A DNA stretch of 64,000 nt, taken from assembly GCA_002483265.1 (NCBI GenBank), contig DLHO01000016.1, positions 71,674 to 135,673 on the forward strand, written 5' to 3'. The notes below the pieces were generated by a model. It saw nothing but the letters and a program-made list of their open reading frames with translations. It was not told where the DNA came from and ran no database searches. The DNA is from Flavobacteriales bacterium UBA7666. Lineage in GTDB: Bacteria > Bacteroidota > Bacteroidia > Flavobacteriales_D > Crocinitomicaceae. This document shows, piece by piece, positions 25,675 through 33,653 of the stretch. How positions within the stretch are numbered: the stretch's first letter is position 1; each line of letters begins with the position of its first letter. Position numbers and translations under genes: made by a program.

Positions 25675-26538
25675 ATGAAAATGTTCAATATACCTAATTT
25701 GATCACTGCCAGCAACATGCTTTGCGGAGTCTTTGCGATCATTCTGGCTTTTGCCGGAAGAATCGATATCGCGCCCTACTTTATTTTTTTAGCAGCGGTT
25801 TTGGATTTCTTTGACGGGTTTCTTGCCCGTATATTAAAACAACAAGGAGAATTGGGTAAGCAATTGGATTCGTTGGCAGATATGATTTCGTTTGGGTTGG
25901 CTCCAGGGATAATAATAATGATTACGCTTGTTATTTCAATTTCAGGACAGGAAATGATGAGTCATTGGCCAGCAAATATTGGCGGAGGTCCCGAGTTTGG
26001 AAATGAAATGCTCTCACAAGTCAATTGGGATATTTTTGTAATCAACTGGACTCATCAATTTGGTAATTTAAAAAGCATTAGTTGGTTGCCATTTACAGGT
26101 CTTATCATCCCATTCTTTTCGTTGTTCCGCCTGGCAAAATTCAATATCGATACCCGTCAATCCGAATCATTTATTGGTCTGCCAACTCCGGCAAATACGA
26201 TCTTCTTCATGGCTTTTCCATTGTTGCTTACTCAATATGGAGGAACAACAGGTTGGGAACACGATCTGATTATTTGGCTGATCCAACCAATCGTTTTGAT
26301 CCCGATTATTGTGATTATGTCCCTGCTTTTAGTCTCTGAATTACCCTTGTTTGCACTGAAATTCAAGAACTTCAAATGGAAGAGAAATGAGATCCGTTAT
26401 ATTTTCTTGATAAGTTGTGGAATACTTATTTCAACTTTATTGATTTGGTCCATTCCAATTATTGTACTTTTGTACCTGTTATTATCATTTATTCAACACA
26501 TTCTTCGAAAAAATCGAACGCATGAAATTCAAAGCTGA
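25675..26538 (+). CDS. pssA: CDP-diacylglycerol--serine O-phosphatidyltransferase
   Basis: A 287-residue integral membrane enzyme that makes phosphatidylserine from CDP-diacylglycerol and serine, the route to phosphatidylethanolamine. The CDP-alcohol phosphotransferase motif DGxxARxxxxxxxxGxxxDxxxD is visible from about residue 45 (FDGFLARIL, then GELGKQLDSLAD). Several membrane helices follow (about 5-40, 75-95, 140-160, 180-200, 205-230, 240-275). A central insert of about 30 residues (MMSHWPANIGGGPEF) is polar. It overlaps the purS start by 17 bp. Confidence 0.92.
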   Translation: MKMFNIPNLITASNMLCGVFAIILAFAGRIDIAPYFIFLAAVLDFFDGFLARILKQQGELGKQLDSLADMISFGLAPGIIIMITLVISISGQEMMSHWPANIGGGPEFGNEMLSQVNWDIFVINWTHQFGNLKSISWLPFTGLIIPFFSLFRLAKFNIDTRQSESFIGLPTPANTIFFMAFPLLLTQYGGTTGWEHDLIIWLIQPIVLIPIIVIMSLLLVSELPLFALKFKNFKWKRNEIRYIFLISCGILISTLLIWSIPIIVLLYLLLSFIQHILRKNRTHEIQS

Positions 26539-26773
26539 AATCGATGTGATGCCATTAGAGGCATTGTTAGACCCTCAAGGAAAAGCAGTTACTAACAGTA
26601 TGCCAACTATTGGTTTGCCTGAAATTACCGGAGTACGAGTTGGAAGACACGTACGTCTTTTTGTTGACGCACCTTCTAAAGATGTGGCAACTGAAAAAGT
26701 AGAGTTGGCTTGTAAGAAATTACTTTCAAACCAAATCATGGAAAGTTATTCGTATACGGTTGAGGAGGCGTAA
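26522..26773 (+). CDS. purS: Phosphoribosylformylglycinamidine synthase subunit PurS
   Basis: An 83-residue protein matching PurS over its full length: FKAEIDVMPLEALLDPQGKA, then GVRVGRHVRLFVDA and the C-terminal helix EKVELACKKLL. PurS bridges PurQ and PurL in the three-subunit FGAM synthase of purine synthesis. Here no purQ or purL is adjacent. The ATG at 26522 is the start; the TTG farther upstream lies within pssA coding sequence. The gene overlaps pssA by 17 bp and stops 3 bp before the aldehyde dehydrogenase gene, so the three are co-transcribed. Confidence 0.88.
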   Translation: MKFKAEIDVMPLEALLDPQGKAVTNSMPTIGLPEITGVRVGRHVRLFVDAPSKDVATEKVELACKKLLSNQIMESYSYTVEEA

Positions 26774-26776
26774 GCC

Positions 26777-28336
26777 ATGAATCCGTATTTAGGTAAAAAT
26801 CACATTGGTTATCAAGTAAGCGCTCTTGGTAACCATGTTTTTTTTGGAATAGATCCCAAAACAAACCAACCATTTGAAACCTCTTTTCATCAAGCAACTT
26901 CGGAAGAAATTGACTTGGCACTTGCCAAATCACAGGAAGCATTTGATGTTTATCGCTTAATTTCAATTGAAAAACGCGTACAATTCTTAAAGGGTATTTC
27001 GGAAAAACTGAAGGCTAATAAAGATTTGTTGATTCAGTGGTTTTGTGCAGAAAGTGGTTTGCCACAAGATCGGGCAGAGGTAGAGTTTGCTCGTTCCTGT
27101 TTTCAGTTTGAGTATTACGCACAAGCAGTTGAAACCGGTTATGCATTAGAGATCAAAATCGATTCTGCAGATCCTGATAGAAAACCGAATCCCAAACCTT
27201 CTTTAACCAAATTCAATATTCCGGTTGGACCGGTTGTGGTTTTTGGTGCCAGCAATTTCCCTTTTGCATATTCTACTTTGGGTGGAGATGTGGCTTCGGC
27301 ACTGGCTGCAGGCTGCTCTGTTATTGTGAAAGCACATGCCATGCATCCGCACACGAGTTCTGTTTCTGCACAATTCATTTTGGAAGCTGCTAAAGAACAC
27401 GGAATGCCGGATGGAATCTTGTCCCATTTATTGGCTGAAGATTTCACCATTGGTCAATCGTTGGTTCAGGATTCACGAGTAAAGGCAGTTGGATTTACCG
27501 GAAGCATTGGTGGTGGCATGGCATTGCAGAAATTAATTAATGAGCGCAAAGAACCTATTTCATTGTATGCCGAAATGGGAAGTTCAAATCCGATAGTAGC
27601 TTTAAAAAGTGCTTTGGAAAAACGACCTTCAGAAATTGCTAAACAGATCAGTGCATCCGTTTTATTGAATGCAGGTCAGTTTTGTACTTCTCCGGGATTG
27701 TTGTTTATAGAGGAAACCGCAAATTTCAACTCGTTTAAAGAAGAATTGATTCGTGCTTTTTCTCAAAGTGAAATCCAGTGTATGTTACATCCGGGTATCT
27801 CAAAGCGTTATTTCGAACGAACAAAAGAACATGCTGCTTTGGTAGAAGTTCTTTACGAAGGAAAACACGAAGGCAATTTCATTCAACCGACATTGTCCGA
27901 AACAAGCGCTGCTCAATTCTTTTCAAATCCACGGATTCAGGAAGAGATTTTTGGTTCTTATCTTACCATAATTAAATGTGCAAATGAAACCGAATTAAAG
28001 AGAGGTCTTGCACTCTTAGAAGGTCAGTTGACTACCAGTTTGTATGCTGAAACAATGGGAGAAACTGACCGTTTTTTGCCGGTTTTAACAGCTAAATCAG
28101 GGCGGATTATTCTAAATGGAGTGCCAACAGGAGTGGAGGTAAGCTTTGCTCAGCAACACGGCGGACCTTTCCCAAGTAGTCTGAATTCTTATTTCACATC
28201 CGTAGGCTGGGACGCCATTAAACGCTTCCAGAGACCTGTTACTTTTCAAAATTTCTCAGAAGATTTTAGTTCTAAAAGGGTGGATTTCAATGAAAACAAT
28301 ATTTTTTTACATTTTCTTAACGGAAAATACCATTAA
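26777..28336 (+). CDS. NADP-dependent aldehyde dehydrogenase (2,5-dioxovalerate/ketoglutarate-semialdehyde type)
   Basis: A 519-residue aldehyde dehydrogenase. The nucleotide-binding part has VGPVVVFGASNFPFAYSTLG and the G-S motif GFTGSIGGG; the general base Glu is in YAEMGSSNP and the catalytic Cys in LNAGQFCTSPG. These features and length fit the 'aldehyde dehydrogenase (NADP+)' group that oxidises alpha-ketoglutaric semialdehyde in sugar and hydroxyproline catabolism; the true substrate is not shown by context. The pssA and purS genes upstream have no metabolic link, so the grouping looks like a convenience operon. Confidence 0.88.
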   Translation: MNPYLGKNHIGYQVSALGNHVFFGIDPKTNQPFETSFHQATSEEIDLALAKSQEAFDVYRLISIEKRVQFLKGISEKLKANKDLLIQWFCAESGLPQDRAEVEFARSCFQFEYYAQAVETGYALEIKIDSADPDRKPNPKPSLTKFNIPVGPVVVFGASNFPFAYSTLGGDVASALAAGCSVIVKAHAMHPHTSSVSAQFILEAAKEHGMPDGILSHLLAEDFTIGQSLVQDSRVKAVGFTGSIGGGMALQKLINERKEPISLYAEMGSSNPIVALKSALEKRPSEIAKQISASVLLNAGQFCTSPGLLFIEETANFNSFKEELIRAFSQSEIQCMLHPGISKRYFERTKEHAALVEVLYEGKHEGNFIQPTLSETSAAQFFSNPRIQEEIFGSYLTIIKCANETELKRGLALLEGQLTTSLYAETMGETDRFLPVLTAKSGRIILNGVPTGVEVSFAQQHGGPFPSSLNSYFTSVGWDAIKRFQRPVTFQNFSEDFSSKRVDFNENNIFLHFLNGKYH

Positions 28337-28409
28337 ACGTATTGGTGAGTCAAATTAAAAACACTTTATTTGCCAAGATGAATTCCCTATCGTTCATTAG
28401 TTCTATTGT

Positions 28410-28417
28410 TATATTTG
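28410..28417 (+). promoter_or_regulatory. Bacteroidota -7 promoter box (TATATTTG)
   Basis: Exact TAnnTTTG match 17 bp before the ATG at 28435. Confidence 0.5.
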
Positions 28418-28434
28418 TATTTAAATTTTAGATT

Positions 28435-29412
28435 ATGTCAGAATTAGAATCAGGCTCAAAGAAAAACATGACACCGGCACTAACAGCGATTATTGTATTG
28501 TTGGTTGTTTTGTTAGGAACGATGACTTACTTGTGGAGTTCAAAAAATGGTGCGTTGAAAGAAGCGACCAAGAAAAATCAAGAACTTCAAGCGGACATCG
28601 AAGAAATGAACAAAATGATGGCTCCGTTTTTAGGGAGTGAAACCACTAACGACTTGATGTCGGATTTCACGAACATGATGGATACATATGATGCGTTAAT
28701 GAAAAAAGATGCATCTAAATCCGATAGCTTGAATGCTCAAAAAGACAAGATTCAAGGTTTGATGACTGAGTTGGAAAGTGCTAAAAAGAATGGTCGTGTA
28801 ACAGCATCATTGATTGCAAAATTGAAGCGTGAAAATGAAACACTGCGTCAGATTATGATCAGTTATGTGAAACAAATCGATCAGTTGAATACCATGAACC
28901 TGAAGTTGACTTCCGAATTGGATGAAACTTCCAGTCAATTGGCTGAAACACAAACCGAGCGTGATACTTATAAAGGTCAGGCGGAAGAAAGTGCAGAGCA
29001 GGTGAAAAAAGGTTCGAAACTCGCAGCATATGGATTCACCTCTACAGGTTTGCGTATGAAATTGAATGATACAACAGAGCCAACATCAAAAGCTCGTCAG
29101 TGTGTTCAGGCAAAATCAACGTTTACAATTGGTGAAAACAACATTGCGGCAGCAGGAGATCGTTCTGTTTATCTTCAGATCATTGACCCGGATGGTAAAA
29201 CATTGCAAGGTCGTTCAGGAGGTACAGCTAGCGGTGCTGACGGAGGAAACTTTGTTTACTCGGCTAAACGTGATATCCAATATGGTAACAAAGCTGTTGA
29301 TGTTACATTATTCTATGATTTCAACGGTGAAGAGCCGGTGAAAGGAAATTACAAAGTTAAAATCTACTGTGACGGTCAGGTTATCGGTTCTGATAGCTTT
29401 ACTTTAAAGTAA
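28435..29412 (+). CDS. Membrane-anchored coiled-coil protein of unknown function
   Basis: A 325-residue protein with one N-terminal transmembrane helix (about residues 13-34), a long coiled coil (about 38-195, with heptads such as LKRENETLRQIM and LNTMNLKLTSELDET) and a C-terminal globular beta domain of about 120 residues (VYLQIIDPDGKTLQG, YDFNGEEPVKGNYKVKIYCDG). The topology suggests an inner-membrane anchor with a rod carrying the C-terminal domain into the periplasm. The C-terminal domain has an Ig-like strand pattern. It is monocistronic with its own -7 box. I know of no assigned function. Confidence 0.75.
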   Translation: MSELESGSKKNMTPALTAIIVLLVVLLGTMTYLWSSKNGALKEATKKNQELQADIEEMNKMMAPFLGSETTNDLMSDFTNMMDTYDALMKKDASKSDSLNAQKDKIQGLMTELESAKKNGRVTASLIAKLKRENETLRQIMISYVKQIDQLNTMNLKLTSELDETSSQLAETQTERDTYKGQAEESAEQVKKGSKLAAYGFTSTGLRMKLNDTTEPTSKARQCVQAKSTFTIGENNIAAAGDRSVYLQIIDPDGKTLQGRSGGTASGADGGNFVYSAKRDIQYGNKAVDVTLFYDFNGEEPVKGNYKVKIYCDGQVIGSDSFTLK

Positions 29413-29431
29413 ATTAAATAAAGAGATTATG

Positions 29432-29459
29432 ACTCCGGAATTGATCTTAGTTCCGGAGT
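29432..29459. other. Stable hairpin after the coiled-coil gene
   Basis: ACTCCGGAA (29432-29440) and TTCCGGAGT (29451-29459) pair perfectly over 9 bp. No T tract follows on the + strand, so it is only a possible terminator or an mRNA-end stabiliser. Confidence 0.5.
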
Positions 29460-29476
29460 TATATGTTAAAAGGAAT

Positions 29477-29492
29477 AAACGTTGAAACGTTT
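29477..29492. promoter_or_regulatory. 16-bp palindrome upstream of the RRM gene
   Basis: AAACGTT-GA-AACGTTT, 46 bp before the start codon. It may be an operator or a leader hairpin for the RNA-binding protein gene. Confidence 0.4.
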
Positions 29493-29537
29493 TAGGTAAA
29501 TTAGATCAGGAATTAGTTCCAAATTAAAGTTAGGTCA

Positions 29538-30089
29538 ATGACAAATATTTTTATCGCAAATCTCGACTGGGAGATTACATCGGAAGATTTGCAAGCAACG
29601 TTTTCAGCGTTTGGTGCGGTTCACTTAGCACACGTAGTGTTTGATGCTAAGACAAAACAATCCAAAGGCTTTGGTTATGTCGAAATGGAAAGCGCAGAAG
29701 AAGCTATCAATGCTATTCAGGCGTTAAACGGTTTCGAGGTAAACGGTCGTAAGTTGGACGTGAAAATTGCTTCTCCAAAAGCAAACCGTCCGAAACCGGA
29801 AGATAAACCCAAAAAACCAGCATTTGGTAATAAGCCAGGTGGTTTTGGCGGTGGTCAAAAAAGATTCAACAACAACGGTCCAAGACCAGGAGGTCAAGGC
29901 GGTGGCGGCGGATCTTACAGACCAAACGACCGGAATTCAAGCGATCGTAATTCATCAAGTGACCGCAGTTCAAGCTATACCAAAAGAGAAGGTGGAAGTT
30001 CAAGTTCTTCAGATTCTGGTTCCAGTTCAAATTCGGGTTCCAGTTCAGGTGAACGTCAAATGCGTCCACGCAGAAAATTTGATAACTAG
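29538..30089 (+). CDS. RRM-type RNA-binding protein with Gly/Ser-rich tail
   Basis: A 183-residue protein. Residues 1-80 are one RNA recognition motif with RNP2 (IFIANL) and RNP1 (KGFGYVEM) intact. The remainder is a low-complexity tail rich in Gly, Ser, Asn and Arg (GGFGGGQKRF, SSSSDSGSSSNSGSS). Bacteroidota encode several such proteins, thought to act as abundant RNA chaperones or global RNA binders because the phylum lacks Hfq in many lineages. The tail would favour flexible RNA or protein contacts. An enoyl-CoA hydratase gene follows after 12 bp on the same strand. Confidence 0.9.
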   Translation: MTNIFIANLDWEITSEDLQATFSAFGAVHLAHVVFDAKTKQSKGFGYVEMESAEEAINAIQALNGFEVNGRKLDVKIASPKANRPKPEDKPKKPAFGNKPGGFGGGQKRFNNNGPRPGGQGGGGGSYRPNDRNSSDRNSSSDRSSSYTKREGGSSSSSDSGSSSNSGSSSGERQMRPRRKFDN

Positions 30090-30101
30090 TTAAATTAAAT
30101 C

Positions 30102-30878
30102 ATGTCAGAAGCTGTCAATCAAGGTCACGTAGACATACGTGTAGATGAATTCGGTATTGCTACTATCGAGTTTGGACATCCATTAAGTAATTCATTACCA
30201 GGAAAAATTCTTCGCAAATTAGCTGAAACAATTACAGATGCCGGAAAAGATTCCGCTGTGAAAGTGATTGTTTTAAGATCCACCGGTGATAAAGCATTTT
30301 GTGCCGGAGCTAGTTTCGATGAATTGATTTCCATCAAAGATTTAGATACAGGAAAAGTCTTCTTTTCCGGTTTCGCTCAAGTGATTAATGCCTGTAGAAA
30401 ATGTCCGAAATTAATTATCGGCCGTATTCAGGGAAAAGCAGTAGGAGGAGGAGTAGGAATTGCTTCTGCCGTTGATTACTGTTATGCAACACGTTTTGCA
30501 GAAGTGAAACTTTCTGAATTAGCTGTAGGAATTGGCCCGTTTGTGGTTGGTCCGGCAGTTGAACGAAAAATGGGACTTTCAGCAATGTCTCAGTTGGCCA
30601 TTAATGCTACGGAATGGAGAACAGCTGAATGGGCAATGCTCAATGGTTTGTATGCAGACGTGTTTGACACGGAAAGCGAGATGGACGAAGAAATAACTCG
30701 TTTGGCAACTGCGTTAGCGAAATCAAGTCCTGAAGCAATGGCAGAATTGAAAAAAGTTTTCTGGTTAGGAACCGAAAATTGGGATCAATTGTTGTCAGAC
30801 AGAGCAGGAATAAGTGGAGCACTCGTTCTTTCTGATTTTACAGTCAACGCAATTAGTTCATTTAAGAAGAAGAGCTAA
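30102..30878 (+). CDS. Enoyl-CoA hydratase/isomerase family protein
   Basis: A 258-residue crotonase-fold protein. The oxyanion-hole segments are present (DKAFCAGASFDEL and GKAVGGGVGIASAVDYCYA). The usual active-site Glu region reads LSELAVGIGPFVVGP, where the typical 'G-L-x-P-x-G-G' is changed, so the reaction may differ from simple hydration. It follows the RRM gene by 12 bp and is probably co-transcribed with it; no other fatty-acid gene is close. A hairpin (GCTAACC/GGTTAGC, 30874-30891) overlaps its stop codon. Confidence 0.83.
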   Translation: MSEAVNQGHVDIRVDEFGIATIEFGHPLSNSLPGKILRKLAETITDAGKDSAVKVIVLRSTGDKAFCAGASFDELISIKDLDTGKVFFSGFAQVINACRKCPKLIIGRIQGKAVGGGVGIASAVDYCYATRFAEVKLSELAVGIGPFVVGPAVERKMGLSAMSQLAINATEWRTAEWAMLNGLYADVFDTESEMDEEITRLATALAKSSPEAMAELKKVFWLGTENWDQLLSDRAGISGALVLSDFTVNAISSFKKKS

Positions 30879-30960
30879 CCGATAGGTTAGCGAAGACTGA
30901 GCAAGGCATTGGCAAAATGCCCCATTTGCGAGGGAAAGTTAAATAGGAAATAGATTTTGA

Positions 30961-30992
30961 AAGGGTATTCATTTGAGAATACCCTTTTTTTT
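30961..30992 (+). terminator. Rho-independent terminator after the enoyl-CoA hydratase
   Basis: AAGGGTATTC (30961-30970) pairs with GAATACCCTT (30977-30986) around a 6-nt loop, followed by eight T. Between the stop codon and this site there are also smaller hairpins (30874-30891 and 30905-30921). Confidence 0.85.
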
Positions 30993-31097
30993 GTAATAAA
31001 GCTTCTTGGTAATCAGTAGTTCTTCATCTTCAGTCCGCTCCTAAGTGTAAAATGTTCATTTAAATAGCTCTGAAAGTTTATCGTATCGAAAAATAGA

Positions 31098-31105
31098 TAA
31101 CTTTG
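31098..31105 (+). promoter_or_regulatory. Bacteroidota -7 promoter box (TAACTTTG)
   Basis: Exact TAnnTTTG match 19 bp before the ATG at 31125. Confidence 0.5.
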
Positions 31106-31124
31106 GGCTACTAAGTCTACCTAA

Positions 31125-33599
31125 ATGATGAAAACACTACTTATATCAATTCTTGCATTAGTAAGCTTTCAATTGAAGGCGCAGACTTGGGTTCCCGTTC
31201 CAGATACCAATTTTCAAACATATCTGACAGCACATTATCCTGTCGGTGCTTTTATGACTAGCGGGAGTGATTTCTTTATTGATTCGGATCATCCGGATAT
31301 ACAAGCTGTAACAAACTTAGATGTTTCTTTGCAGAATTTATCGAGTATTGAAGGGGTTCAGGCATTTGTGAATTTGACTGGTTTAGTGTGCCGTGAAAAT
31401 CACTTAACAAATCTGCCGAGTTTGCCTCCGCTATTAATTTCTTTGAATTGTAGAAATAATCTATTAACAAATCTGCCGAACCTATCTCCAAATTTGGAGG
31501 TTCTTTTATGTTCATACAATGAATTGACTGTTCTTCCTAATTTACCAAGCTCATTGGAACTATTGGAATGCACTTCAAATCAACTGACACTGTTGCCTAA
31601 TTTACTTCCGGATGCATTGGTAACATTACAATGTGAACTAAATCAATTGACTGAATTGCCCGAGATTCCACCATCATTGTTATACCTTGGGTGTGGACAA
31701 AATCAATTGACCCAATTACCTGATTTTTCTAATTCGAATGTAAGCCATATTAGTTGTTATTATAATCAATTGACATCGTTATCAATTCTTCCGAGTAGCT
31801 TAATTGAATTAAATTGTTTTGAGAATGATTTGACAATACTTCCTGATTTACCTAATGGATTAAAAATATTGAATTGTAGTTATAATGAATTAACGATATT
31901 ACCTGATTTGCCAGATTCCATCTTAAATCTTAATTGCGATTTTAATGCTTTAACTGAATTGCCTGAATTACCAGATTCTTTATCTGCATTGTTTTGTATG
32001 TTTAATCAGTTAACCCAACTTCCTGAACTTCCTGTCGAACTACAGATGTTAAATTGTGTTGGGAATCAAATAAGCTGTTTTAAATCATTTTCAGCGAATT
32101 TGCTACAAATTAGTATTGAACAGAACACTTTTACCTGTTTACCAAACCATTGGAATACAATGAGTCTGGAAGTACTTGCATTTCCTTTATGTGATGAGGA
32201 TGATTTGATCAATAACCCTCATGGCTGTCAGGAAGGATCAGGTGTGCAAGGGACGATGTTTCAGGATGTGAATAGTAATTGTATCAATTCAGGAGGGACA
32301 TTGTCTTATATCCCCATTTTGGTTCATGATTCTATAGGTAATTTGCTTATATCAGCTAATGGCTTGTTGAATGGGAGCTATCATCTTTCAGTGGGACCAG
32401 GTAACTATGAATTGTCAGTTGATACAGCGAATCTGACACCGGTTTTACAGGTGAGTTGTCCTGTTGGAAATTCTTCAAATGCTTTAATTCCATATGCAGA
32501 TACAATCGTTTACGGTGGTGATTTTGGGTTGAATTGTATCGGATTTGATTTAGGTGTACAGTCTATTATTACAAATGGATGGGTTTTTCCCGGACAAATG
32601 CATGATTTATCAGTTTTAGCAGGAGATTTAACAGAACAGTATAATATGCATTGTGCATCAGGTATTTCCGGTCAGGTAAATATCACAGTATATGGTCCTG
32701 GAAGTGCTACATTTAGTGGTTCTCCAGTAACGATTTCCGGGAATTCGGCAACATATAACGTTGCAGATTTTGGAGATTTGAATGCAAACGAATTTTTAGC
32801 ATATGTACTAACGGATACAACTGCCCTTACAGGAGATCGATTCTGTGTTAGTGTTTCGGTTACAACACTTGCAGCTGGTGAATTAGATGCGACTAATAAT
32901 ACGTACATGTATTGTTATGATGTTATCAATTCGTATGACCCGAACATAAAGGAAACTTATCCAAAAATAGTTGAACCCGGATTTACGGATGAATTTACTT
33001 ATACTATTCATTTTCAAAATACAGGAAGTGCGCCGGCATTCAATATTCGCTTAGCAGATACGTTGGATGGTAATCTGGATTTGTCAACCCTTAAAATAGT
33101 AAATGCCAGTCATCCATTTACTACAAGAGTTAATCCGCAATCCGGTTTGTTGGTAATACGTTTCCCAAACATTATGCTTCCGGATAGCACAAGCAACCCT
33201 GGTGGTTCAATTGGCTTTATTCAATACCGTGTAAAACCTTTAGCAGGATTGGTAGATGGTACAATCATTGAAAATACAGCATCTATTTATTTTGATTTTA
33301 ATTCTCCTATTATTACAAATACATCGGAGAATTTATTCTCTGAAACTGCTGGGCTTATTGAGTTAGCTGAAGAAGCGATTCAACTGTATCCGAATCCTGC
33401 CGGGGAACAAGTCTTTGTCAAATCTGATAATAGTATTGAACAAGTAATGCTTTATGATTTGAATGGGCTATTGGTTAAAACGATATCTCCCAACTCGAAA
33501 TATACTTCATTAGATTTGTCACAAGTGAAATCGGGAATTTATATTGCAACAGTTCAAACGAATCAATCAATAGTTACGAAACGTTTAATTGTTCGTTGA
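31125..33599 (+). CDS. Leucine-rich-repeat surface protein with T9SS type A sorting domain
   Basis: An 824-residue exported protein. After a signal peptide (about residues 1-20) come about a dozen leucine-rich repeats of 20-21 residues (about 75-345) with consensus 'L-x-x-L-x-C-x-x-N-x-L-T-x-L-P-x-L-P-x-S'. A beta-rich region follows, including the stretch SYDPNIKETYPKIVEPG and a DUF11-like repeat (FTYTIHFQNTGSAPAFNIRL). The last ~75 residues are a T9SS type A C-terminal signal (LYPNPAGEQVFV, LYDLNGLLVKT, SGIYIATVQTN, KRLIVR). It should be secreted and anchored to the cell surface, probably for adhesion or binding. It is monocistronic. Confidence 0.88.
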   Translation: MMKTLLISILALVSFQLKAQTWVPVPDTNFQTYLTAHYPVGAFMTSGSDFFIDSDHPDIQAVTNLDVSLQNLSSIEGVQAFVNLTGLVCRENHLTNLPSLPPLLISLNCRNNLLTNLPNLSPNLEVLLCSYNELTVLPNLPSSLELLECTSNQLTLLPNLLPDALVTLQCELNQLTELPEIPPSLLYLGCGQNQLTQLPDFSNSNVSHISCYYNQLTSLSILPSSLIELNCFENDLTILPDLPNGLKILNCSYNELTILPDLPDSILNLNCDFNALTELPELPDSLSALFCMFNQLTQLPELPVELQMLNCVGNQISCFKSFSANLLQISIEQNTFTCLPNHWNTMSLEVLAFPLCDEDDLINNPHGCQEGSGVQGTMFQDVNSNCINSGGTLSYIPILVHDSIGNLLISANGLLNGSYHLSVGPGNYELSVDTANLTPVLQVSCPVGNSSNALIPYADTIVYGGDFGLNCIGFDLGVQSIITNGWVFPGQMHDLSVLAGDLTEQYNMHCASGISGQVNITVYGPGSATFSGSPVTISGNSATYNVADFGDLNANEFLAYVLTDTTALTGDRFCVSVSVTTLAAGELDATNNTYMYCYDVINSYDPNIKETYPKIVEPGFTDEFTYTIHFQNTGSAPAFNIRLADTLDGNLDLSTLKIVNASHPFTTRVNPQSGLLVIRFPNIMLPDSTSNPGGSIGFIQYRVKPLAGLVDGTIIENTASIYFDFNSPIITNTSENLFSETAGLIELAEEAIQLYPNPAGEQVFVKSDNSIEQVMLYDLNGLLVKTISPNSKYTSLDLSQVKSGIYIATVQTNQSIVTKRLIVR

Positions 33600-33619
33600 A
33601 ATTGAATCTAAAATAATTG

Positions 33620-33650
33620 AAAGACCTGAGCTTTGCTTCGGGTCTTTTTT
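33620..33650. terminator. Terminator between convergent genes
   Basis: AAAGACCTGAG and CTTCGGGTCTTT (33620-33647) form a stem with G-U pairs, followed by T residues on the + strand. The minus strand also reads a T-poor exit, so it mainly serves the LRR gene. Confidence 0.7.
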
Positions 33651-33653
33651 GTT

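Noticed and set aside
29767..30093. Alternative frame over the low-complexity tail of the RRM gene
   Set aside because: It is a by-product of the repetitive Gly/Ser coding region; no start signal or domain.
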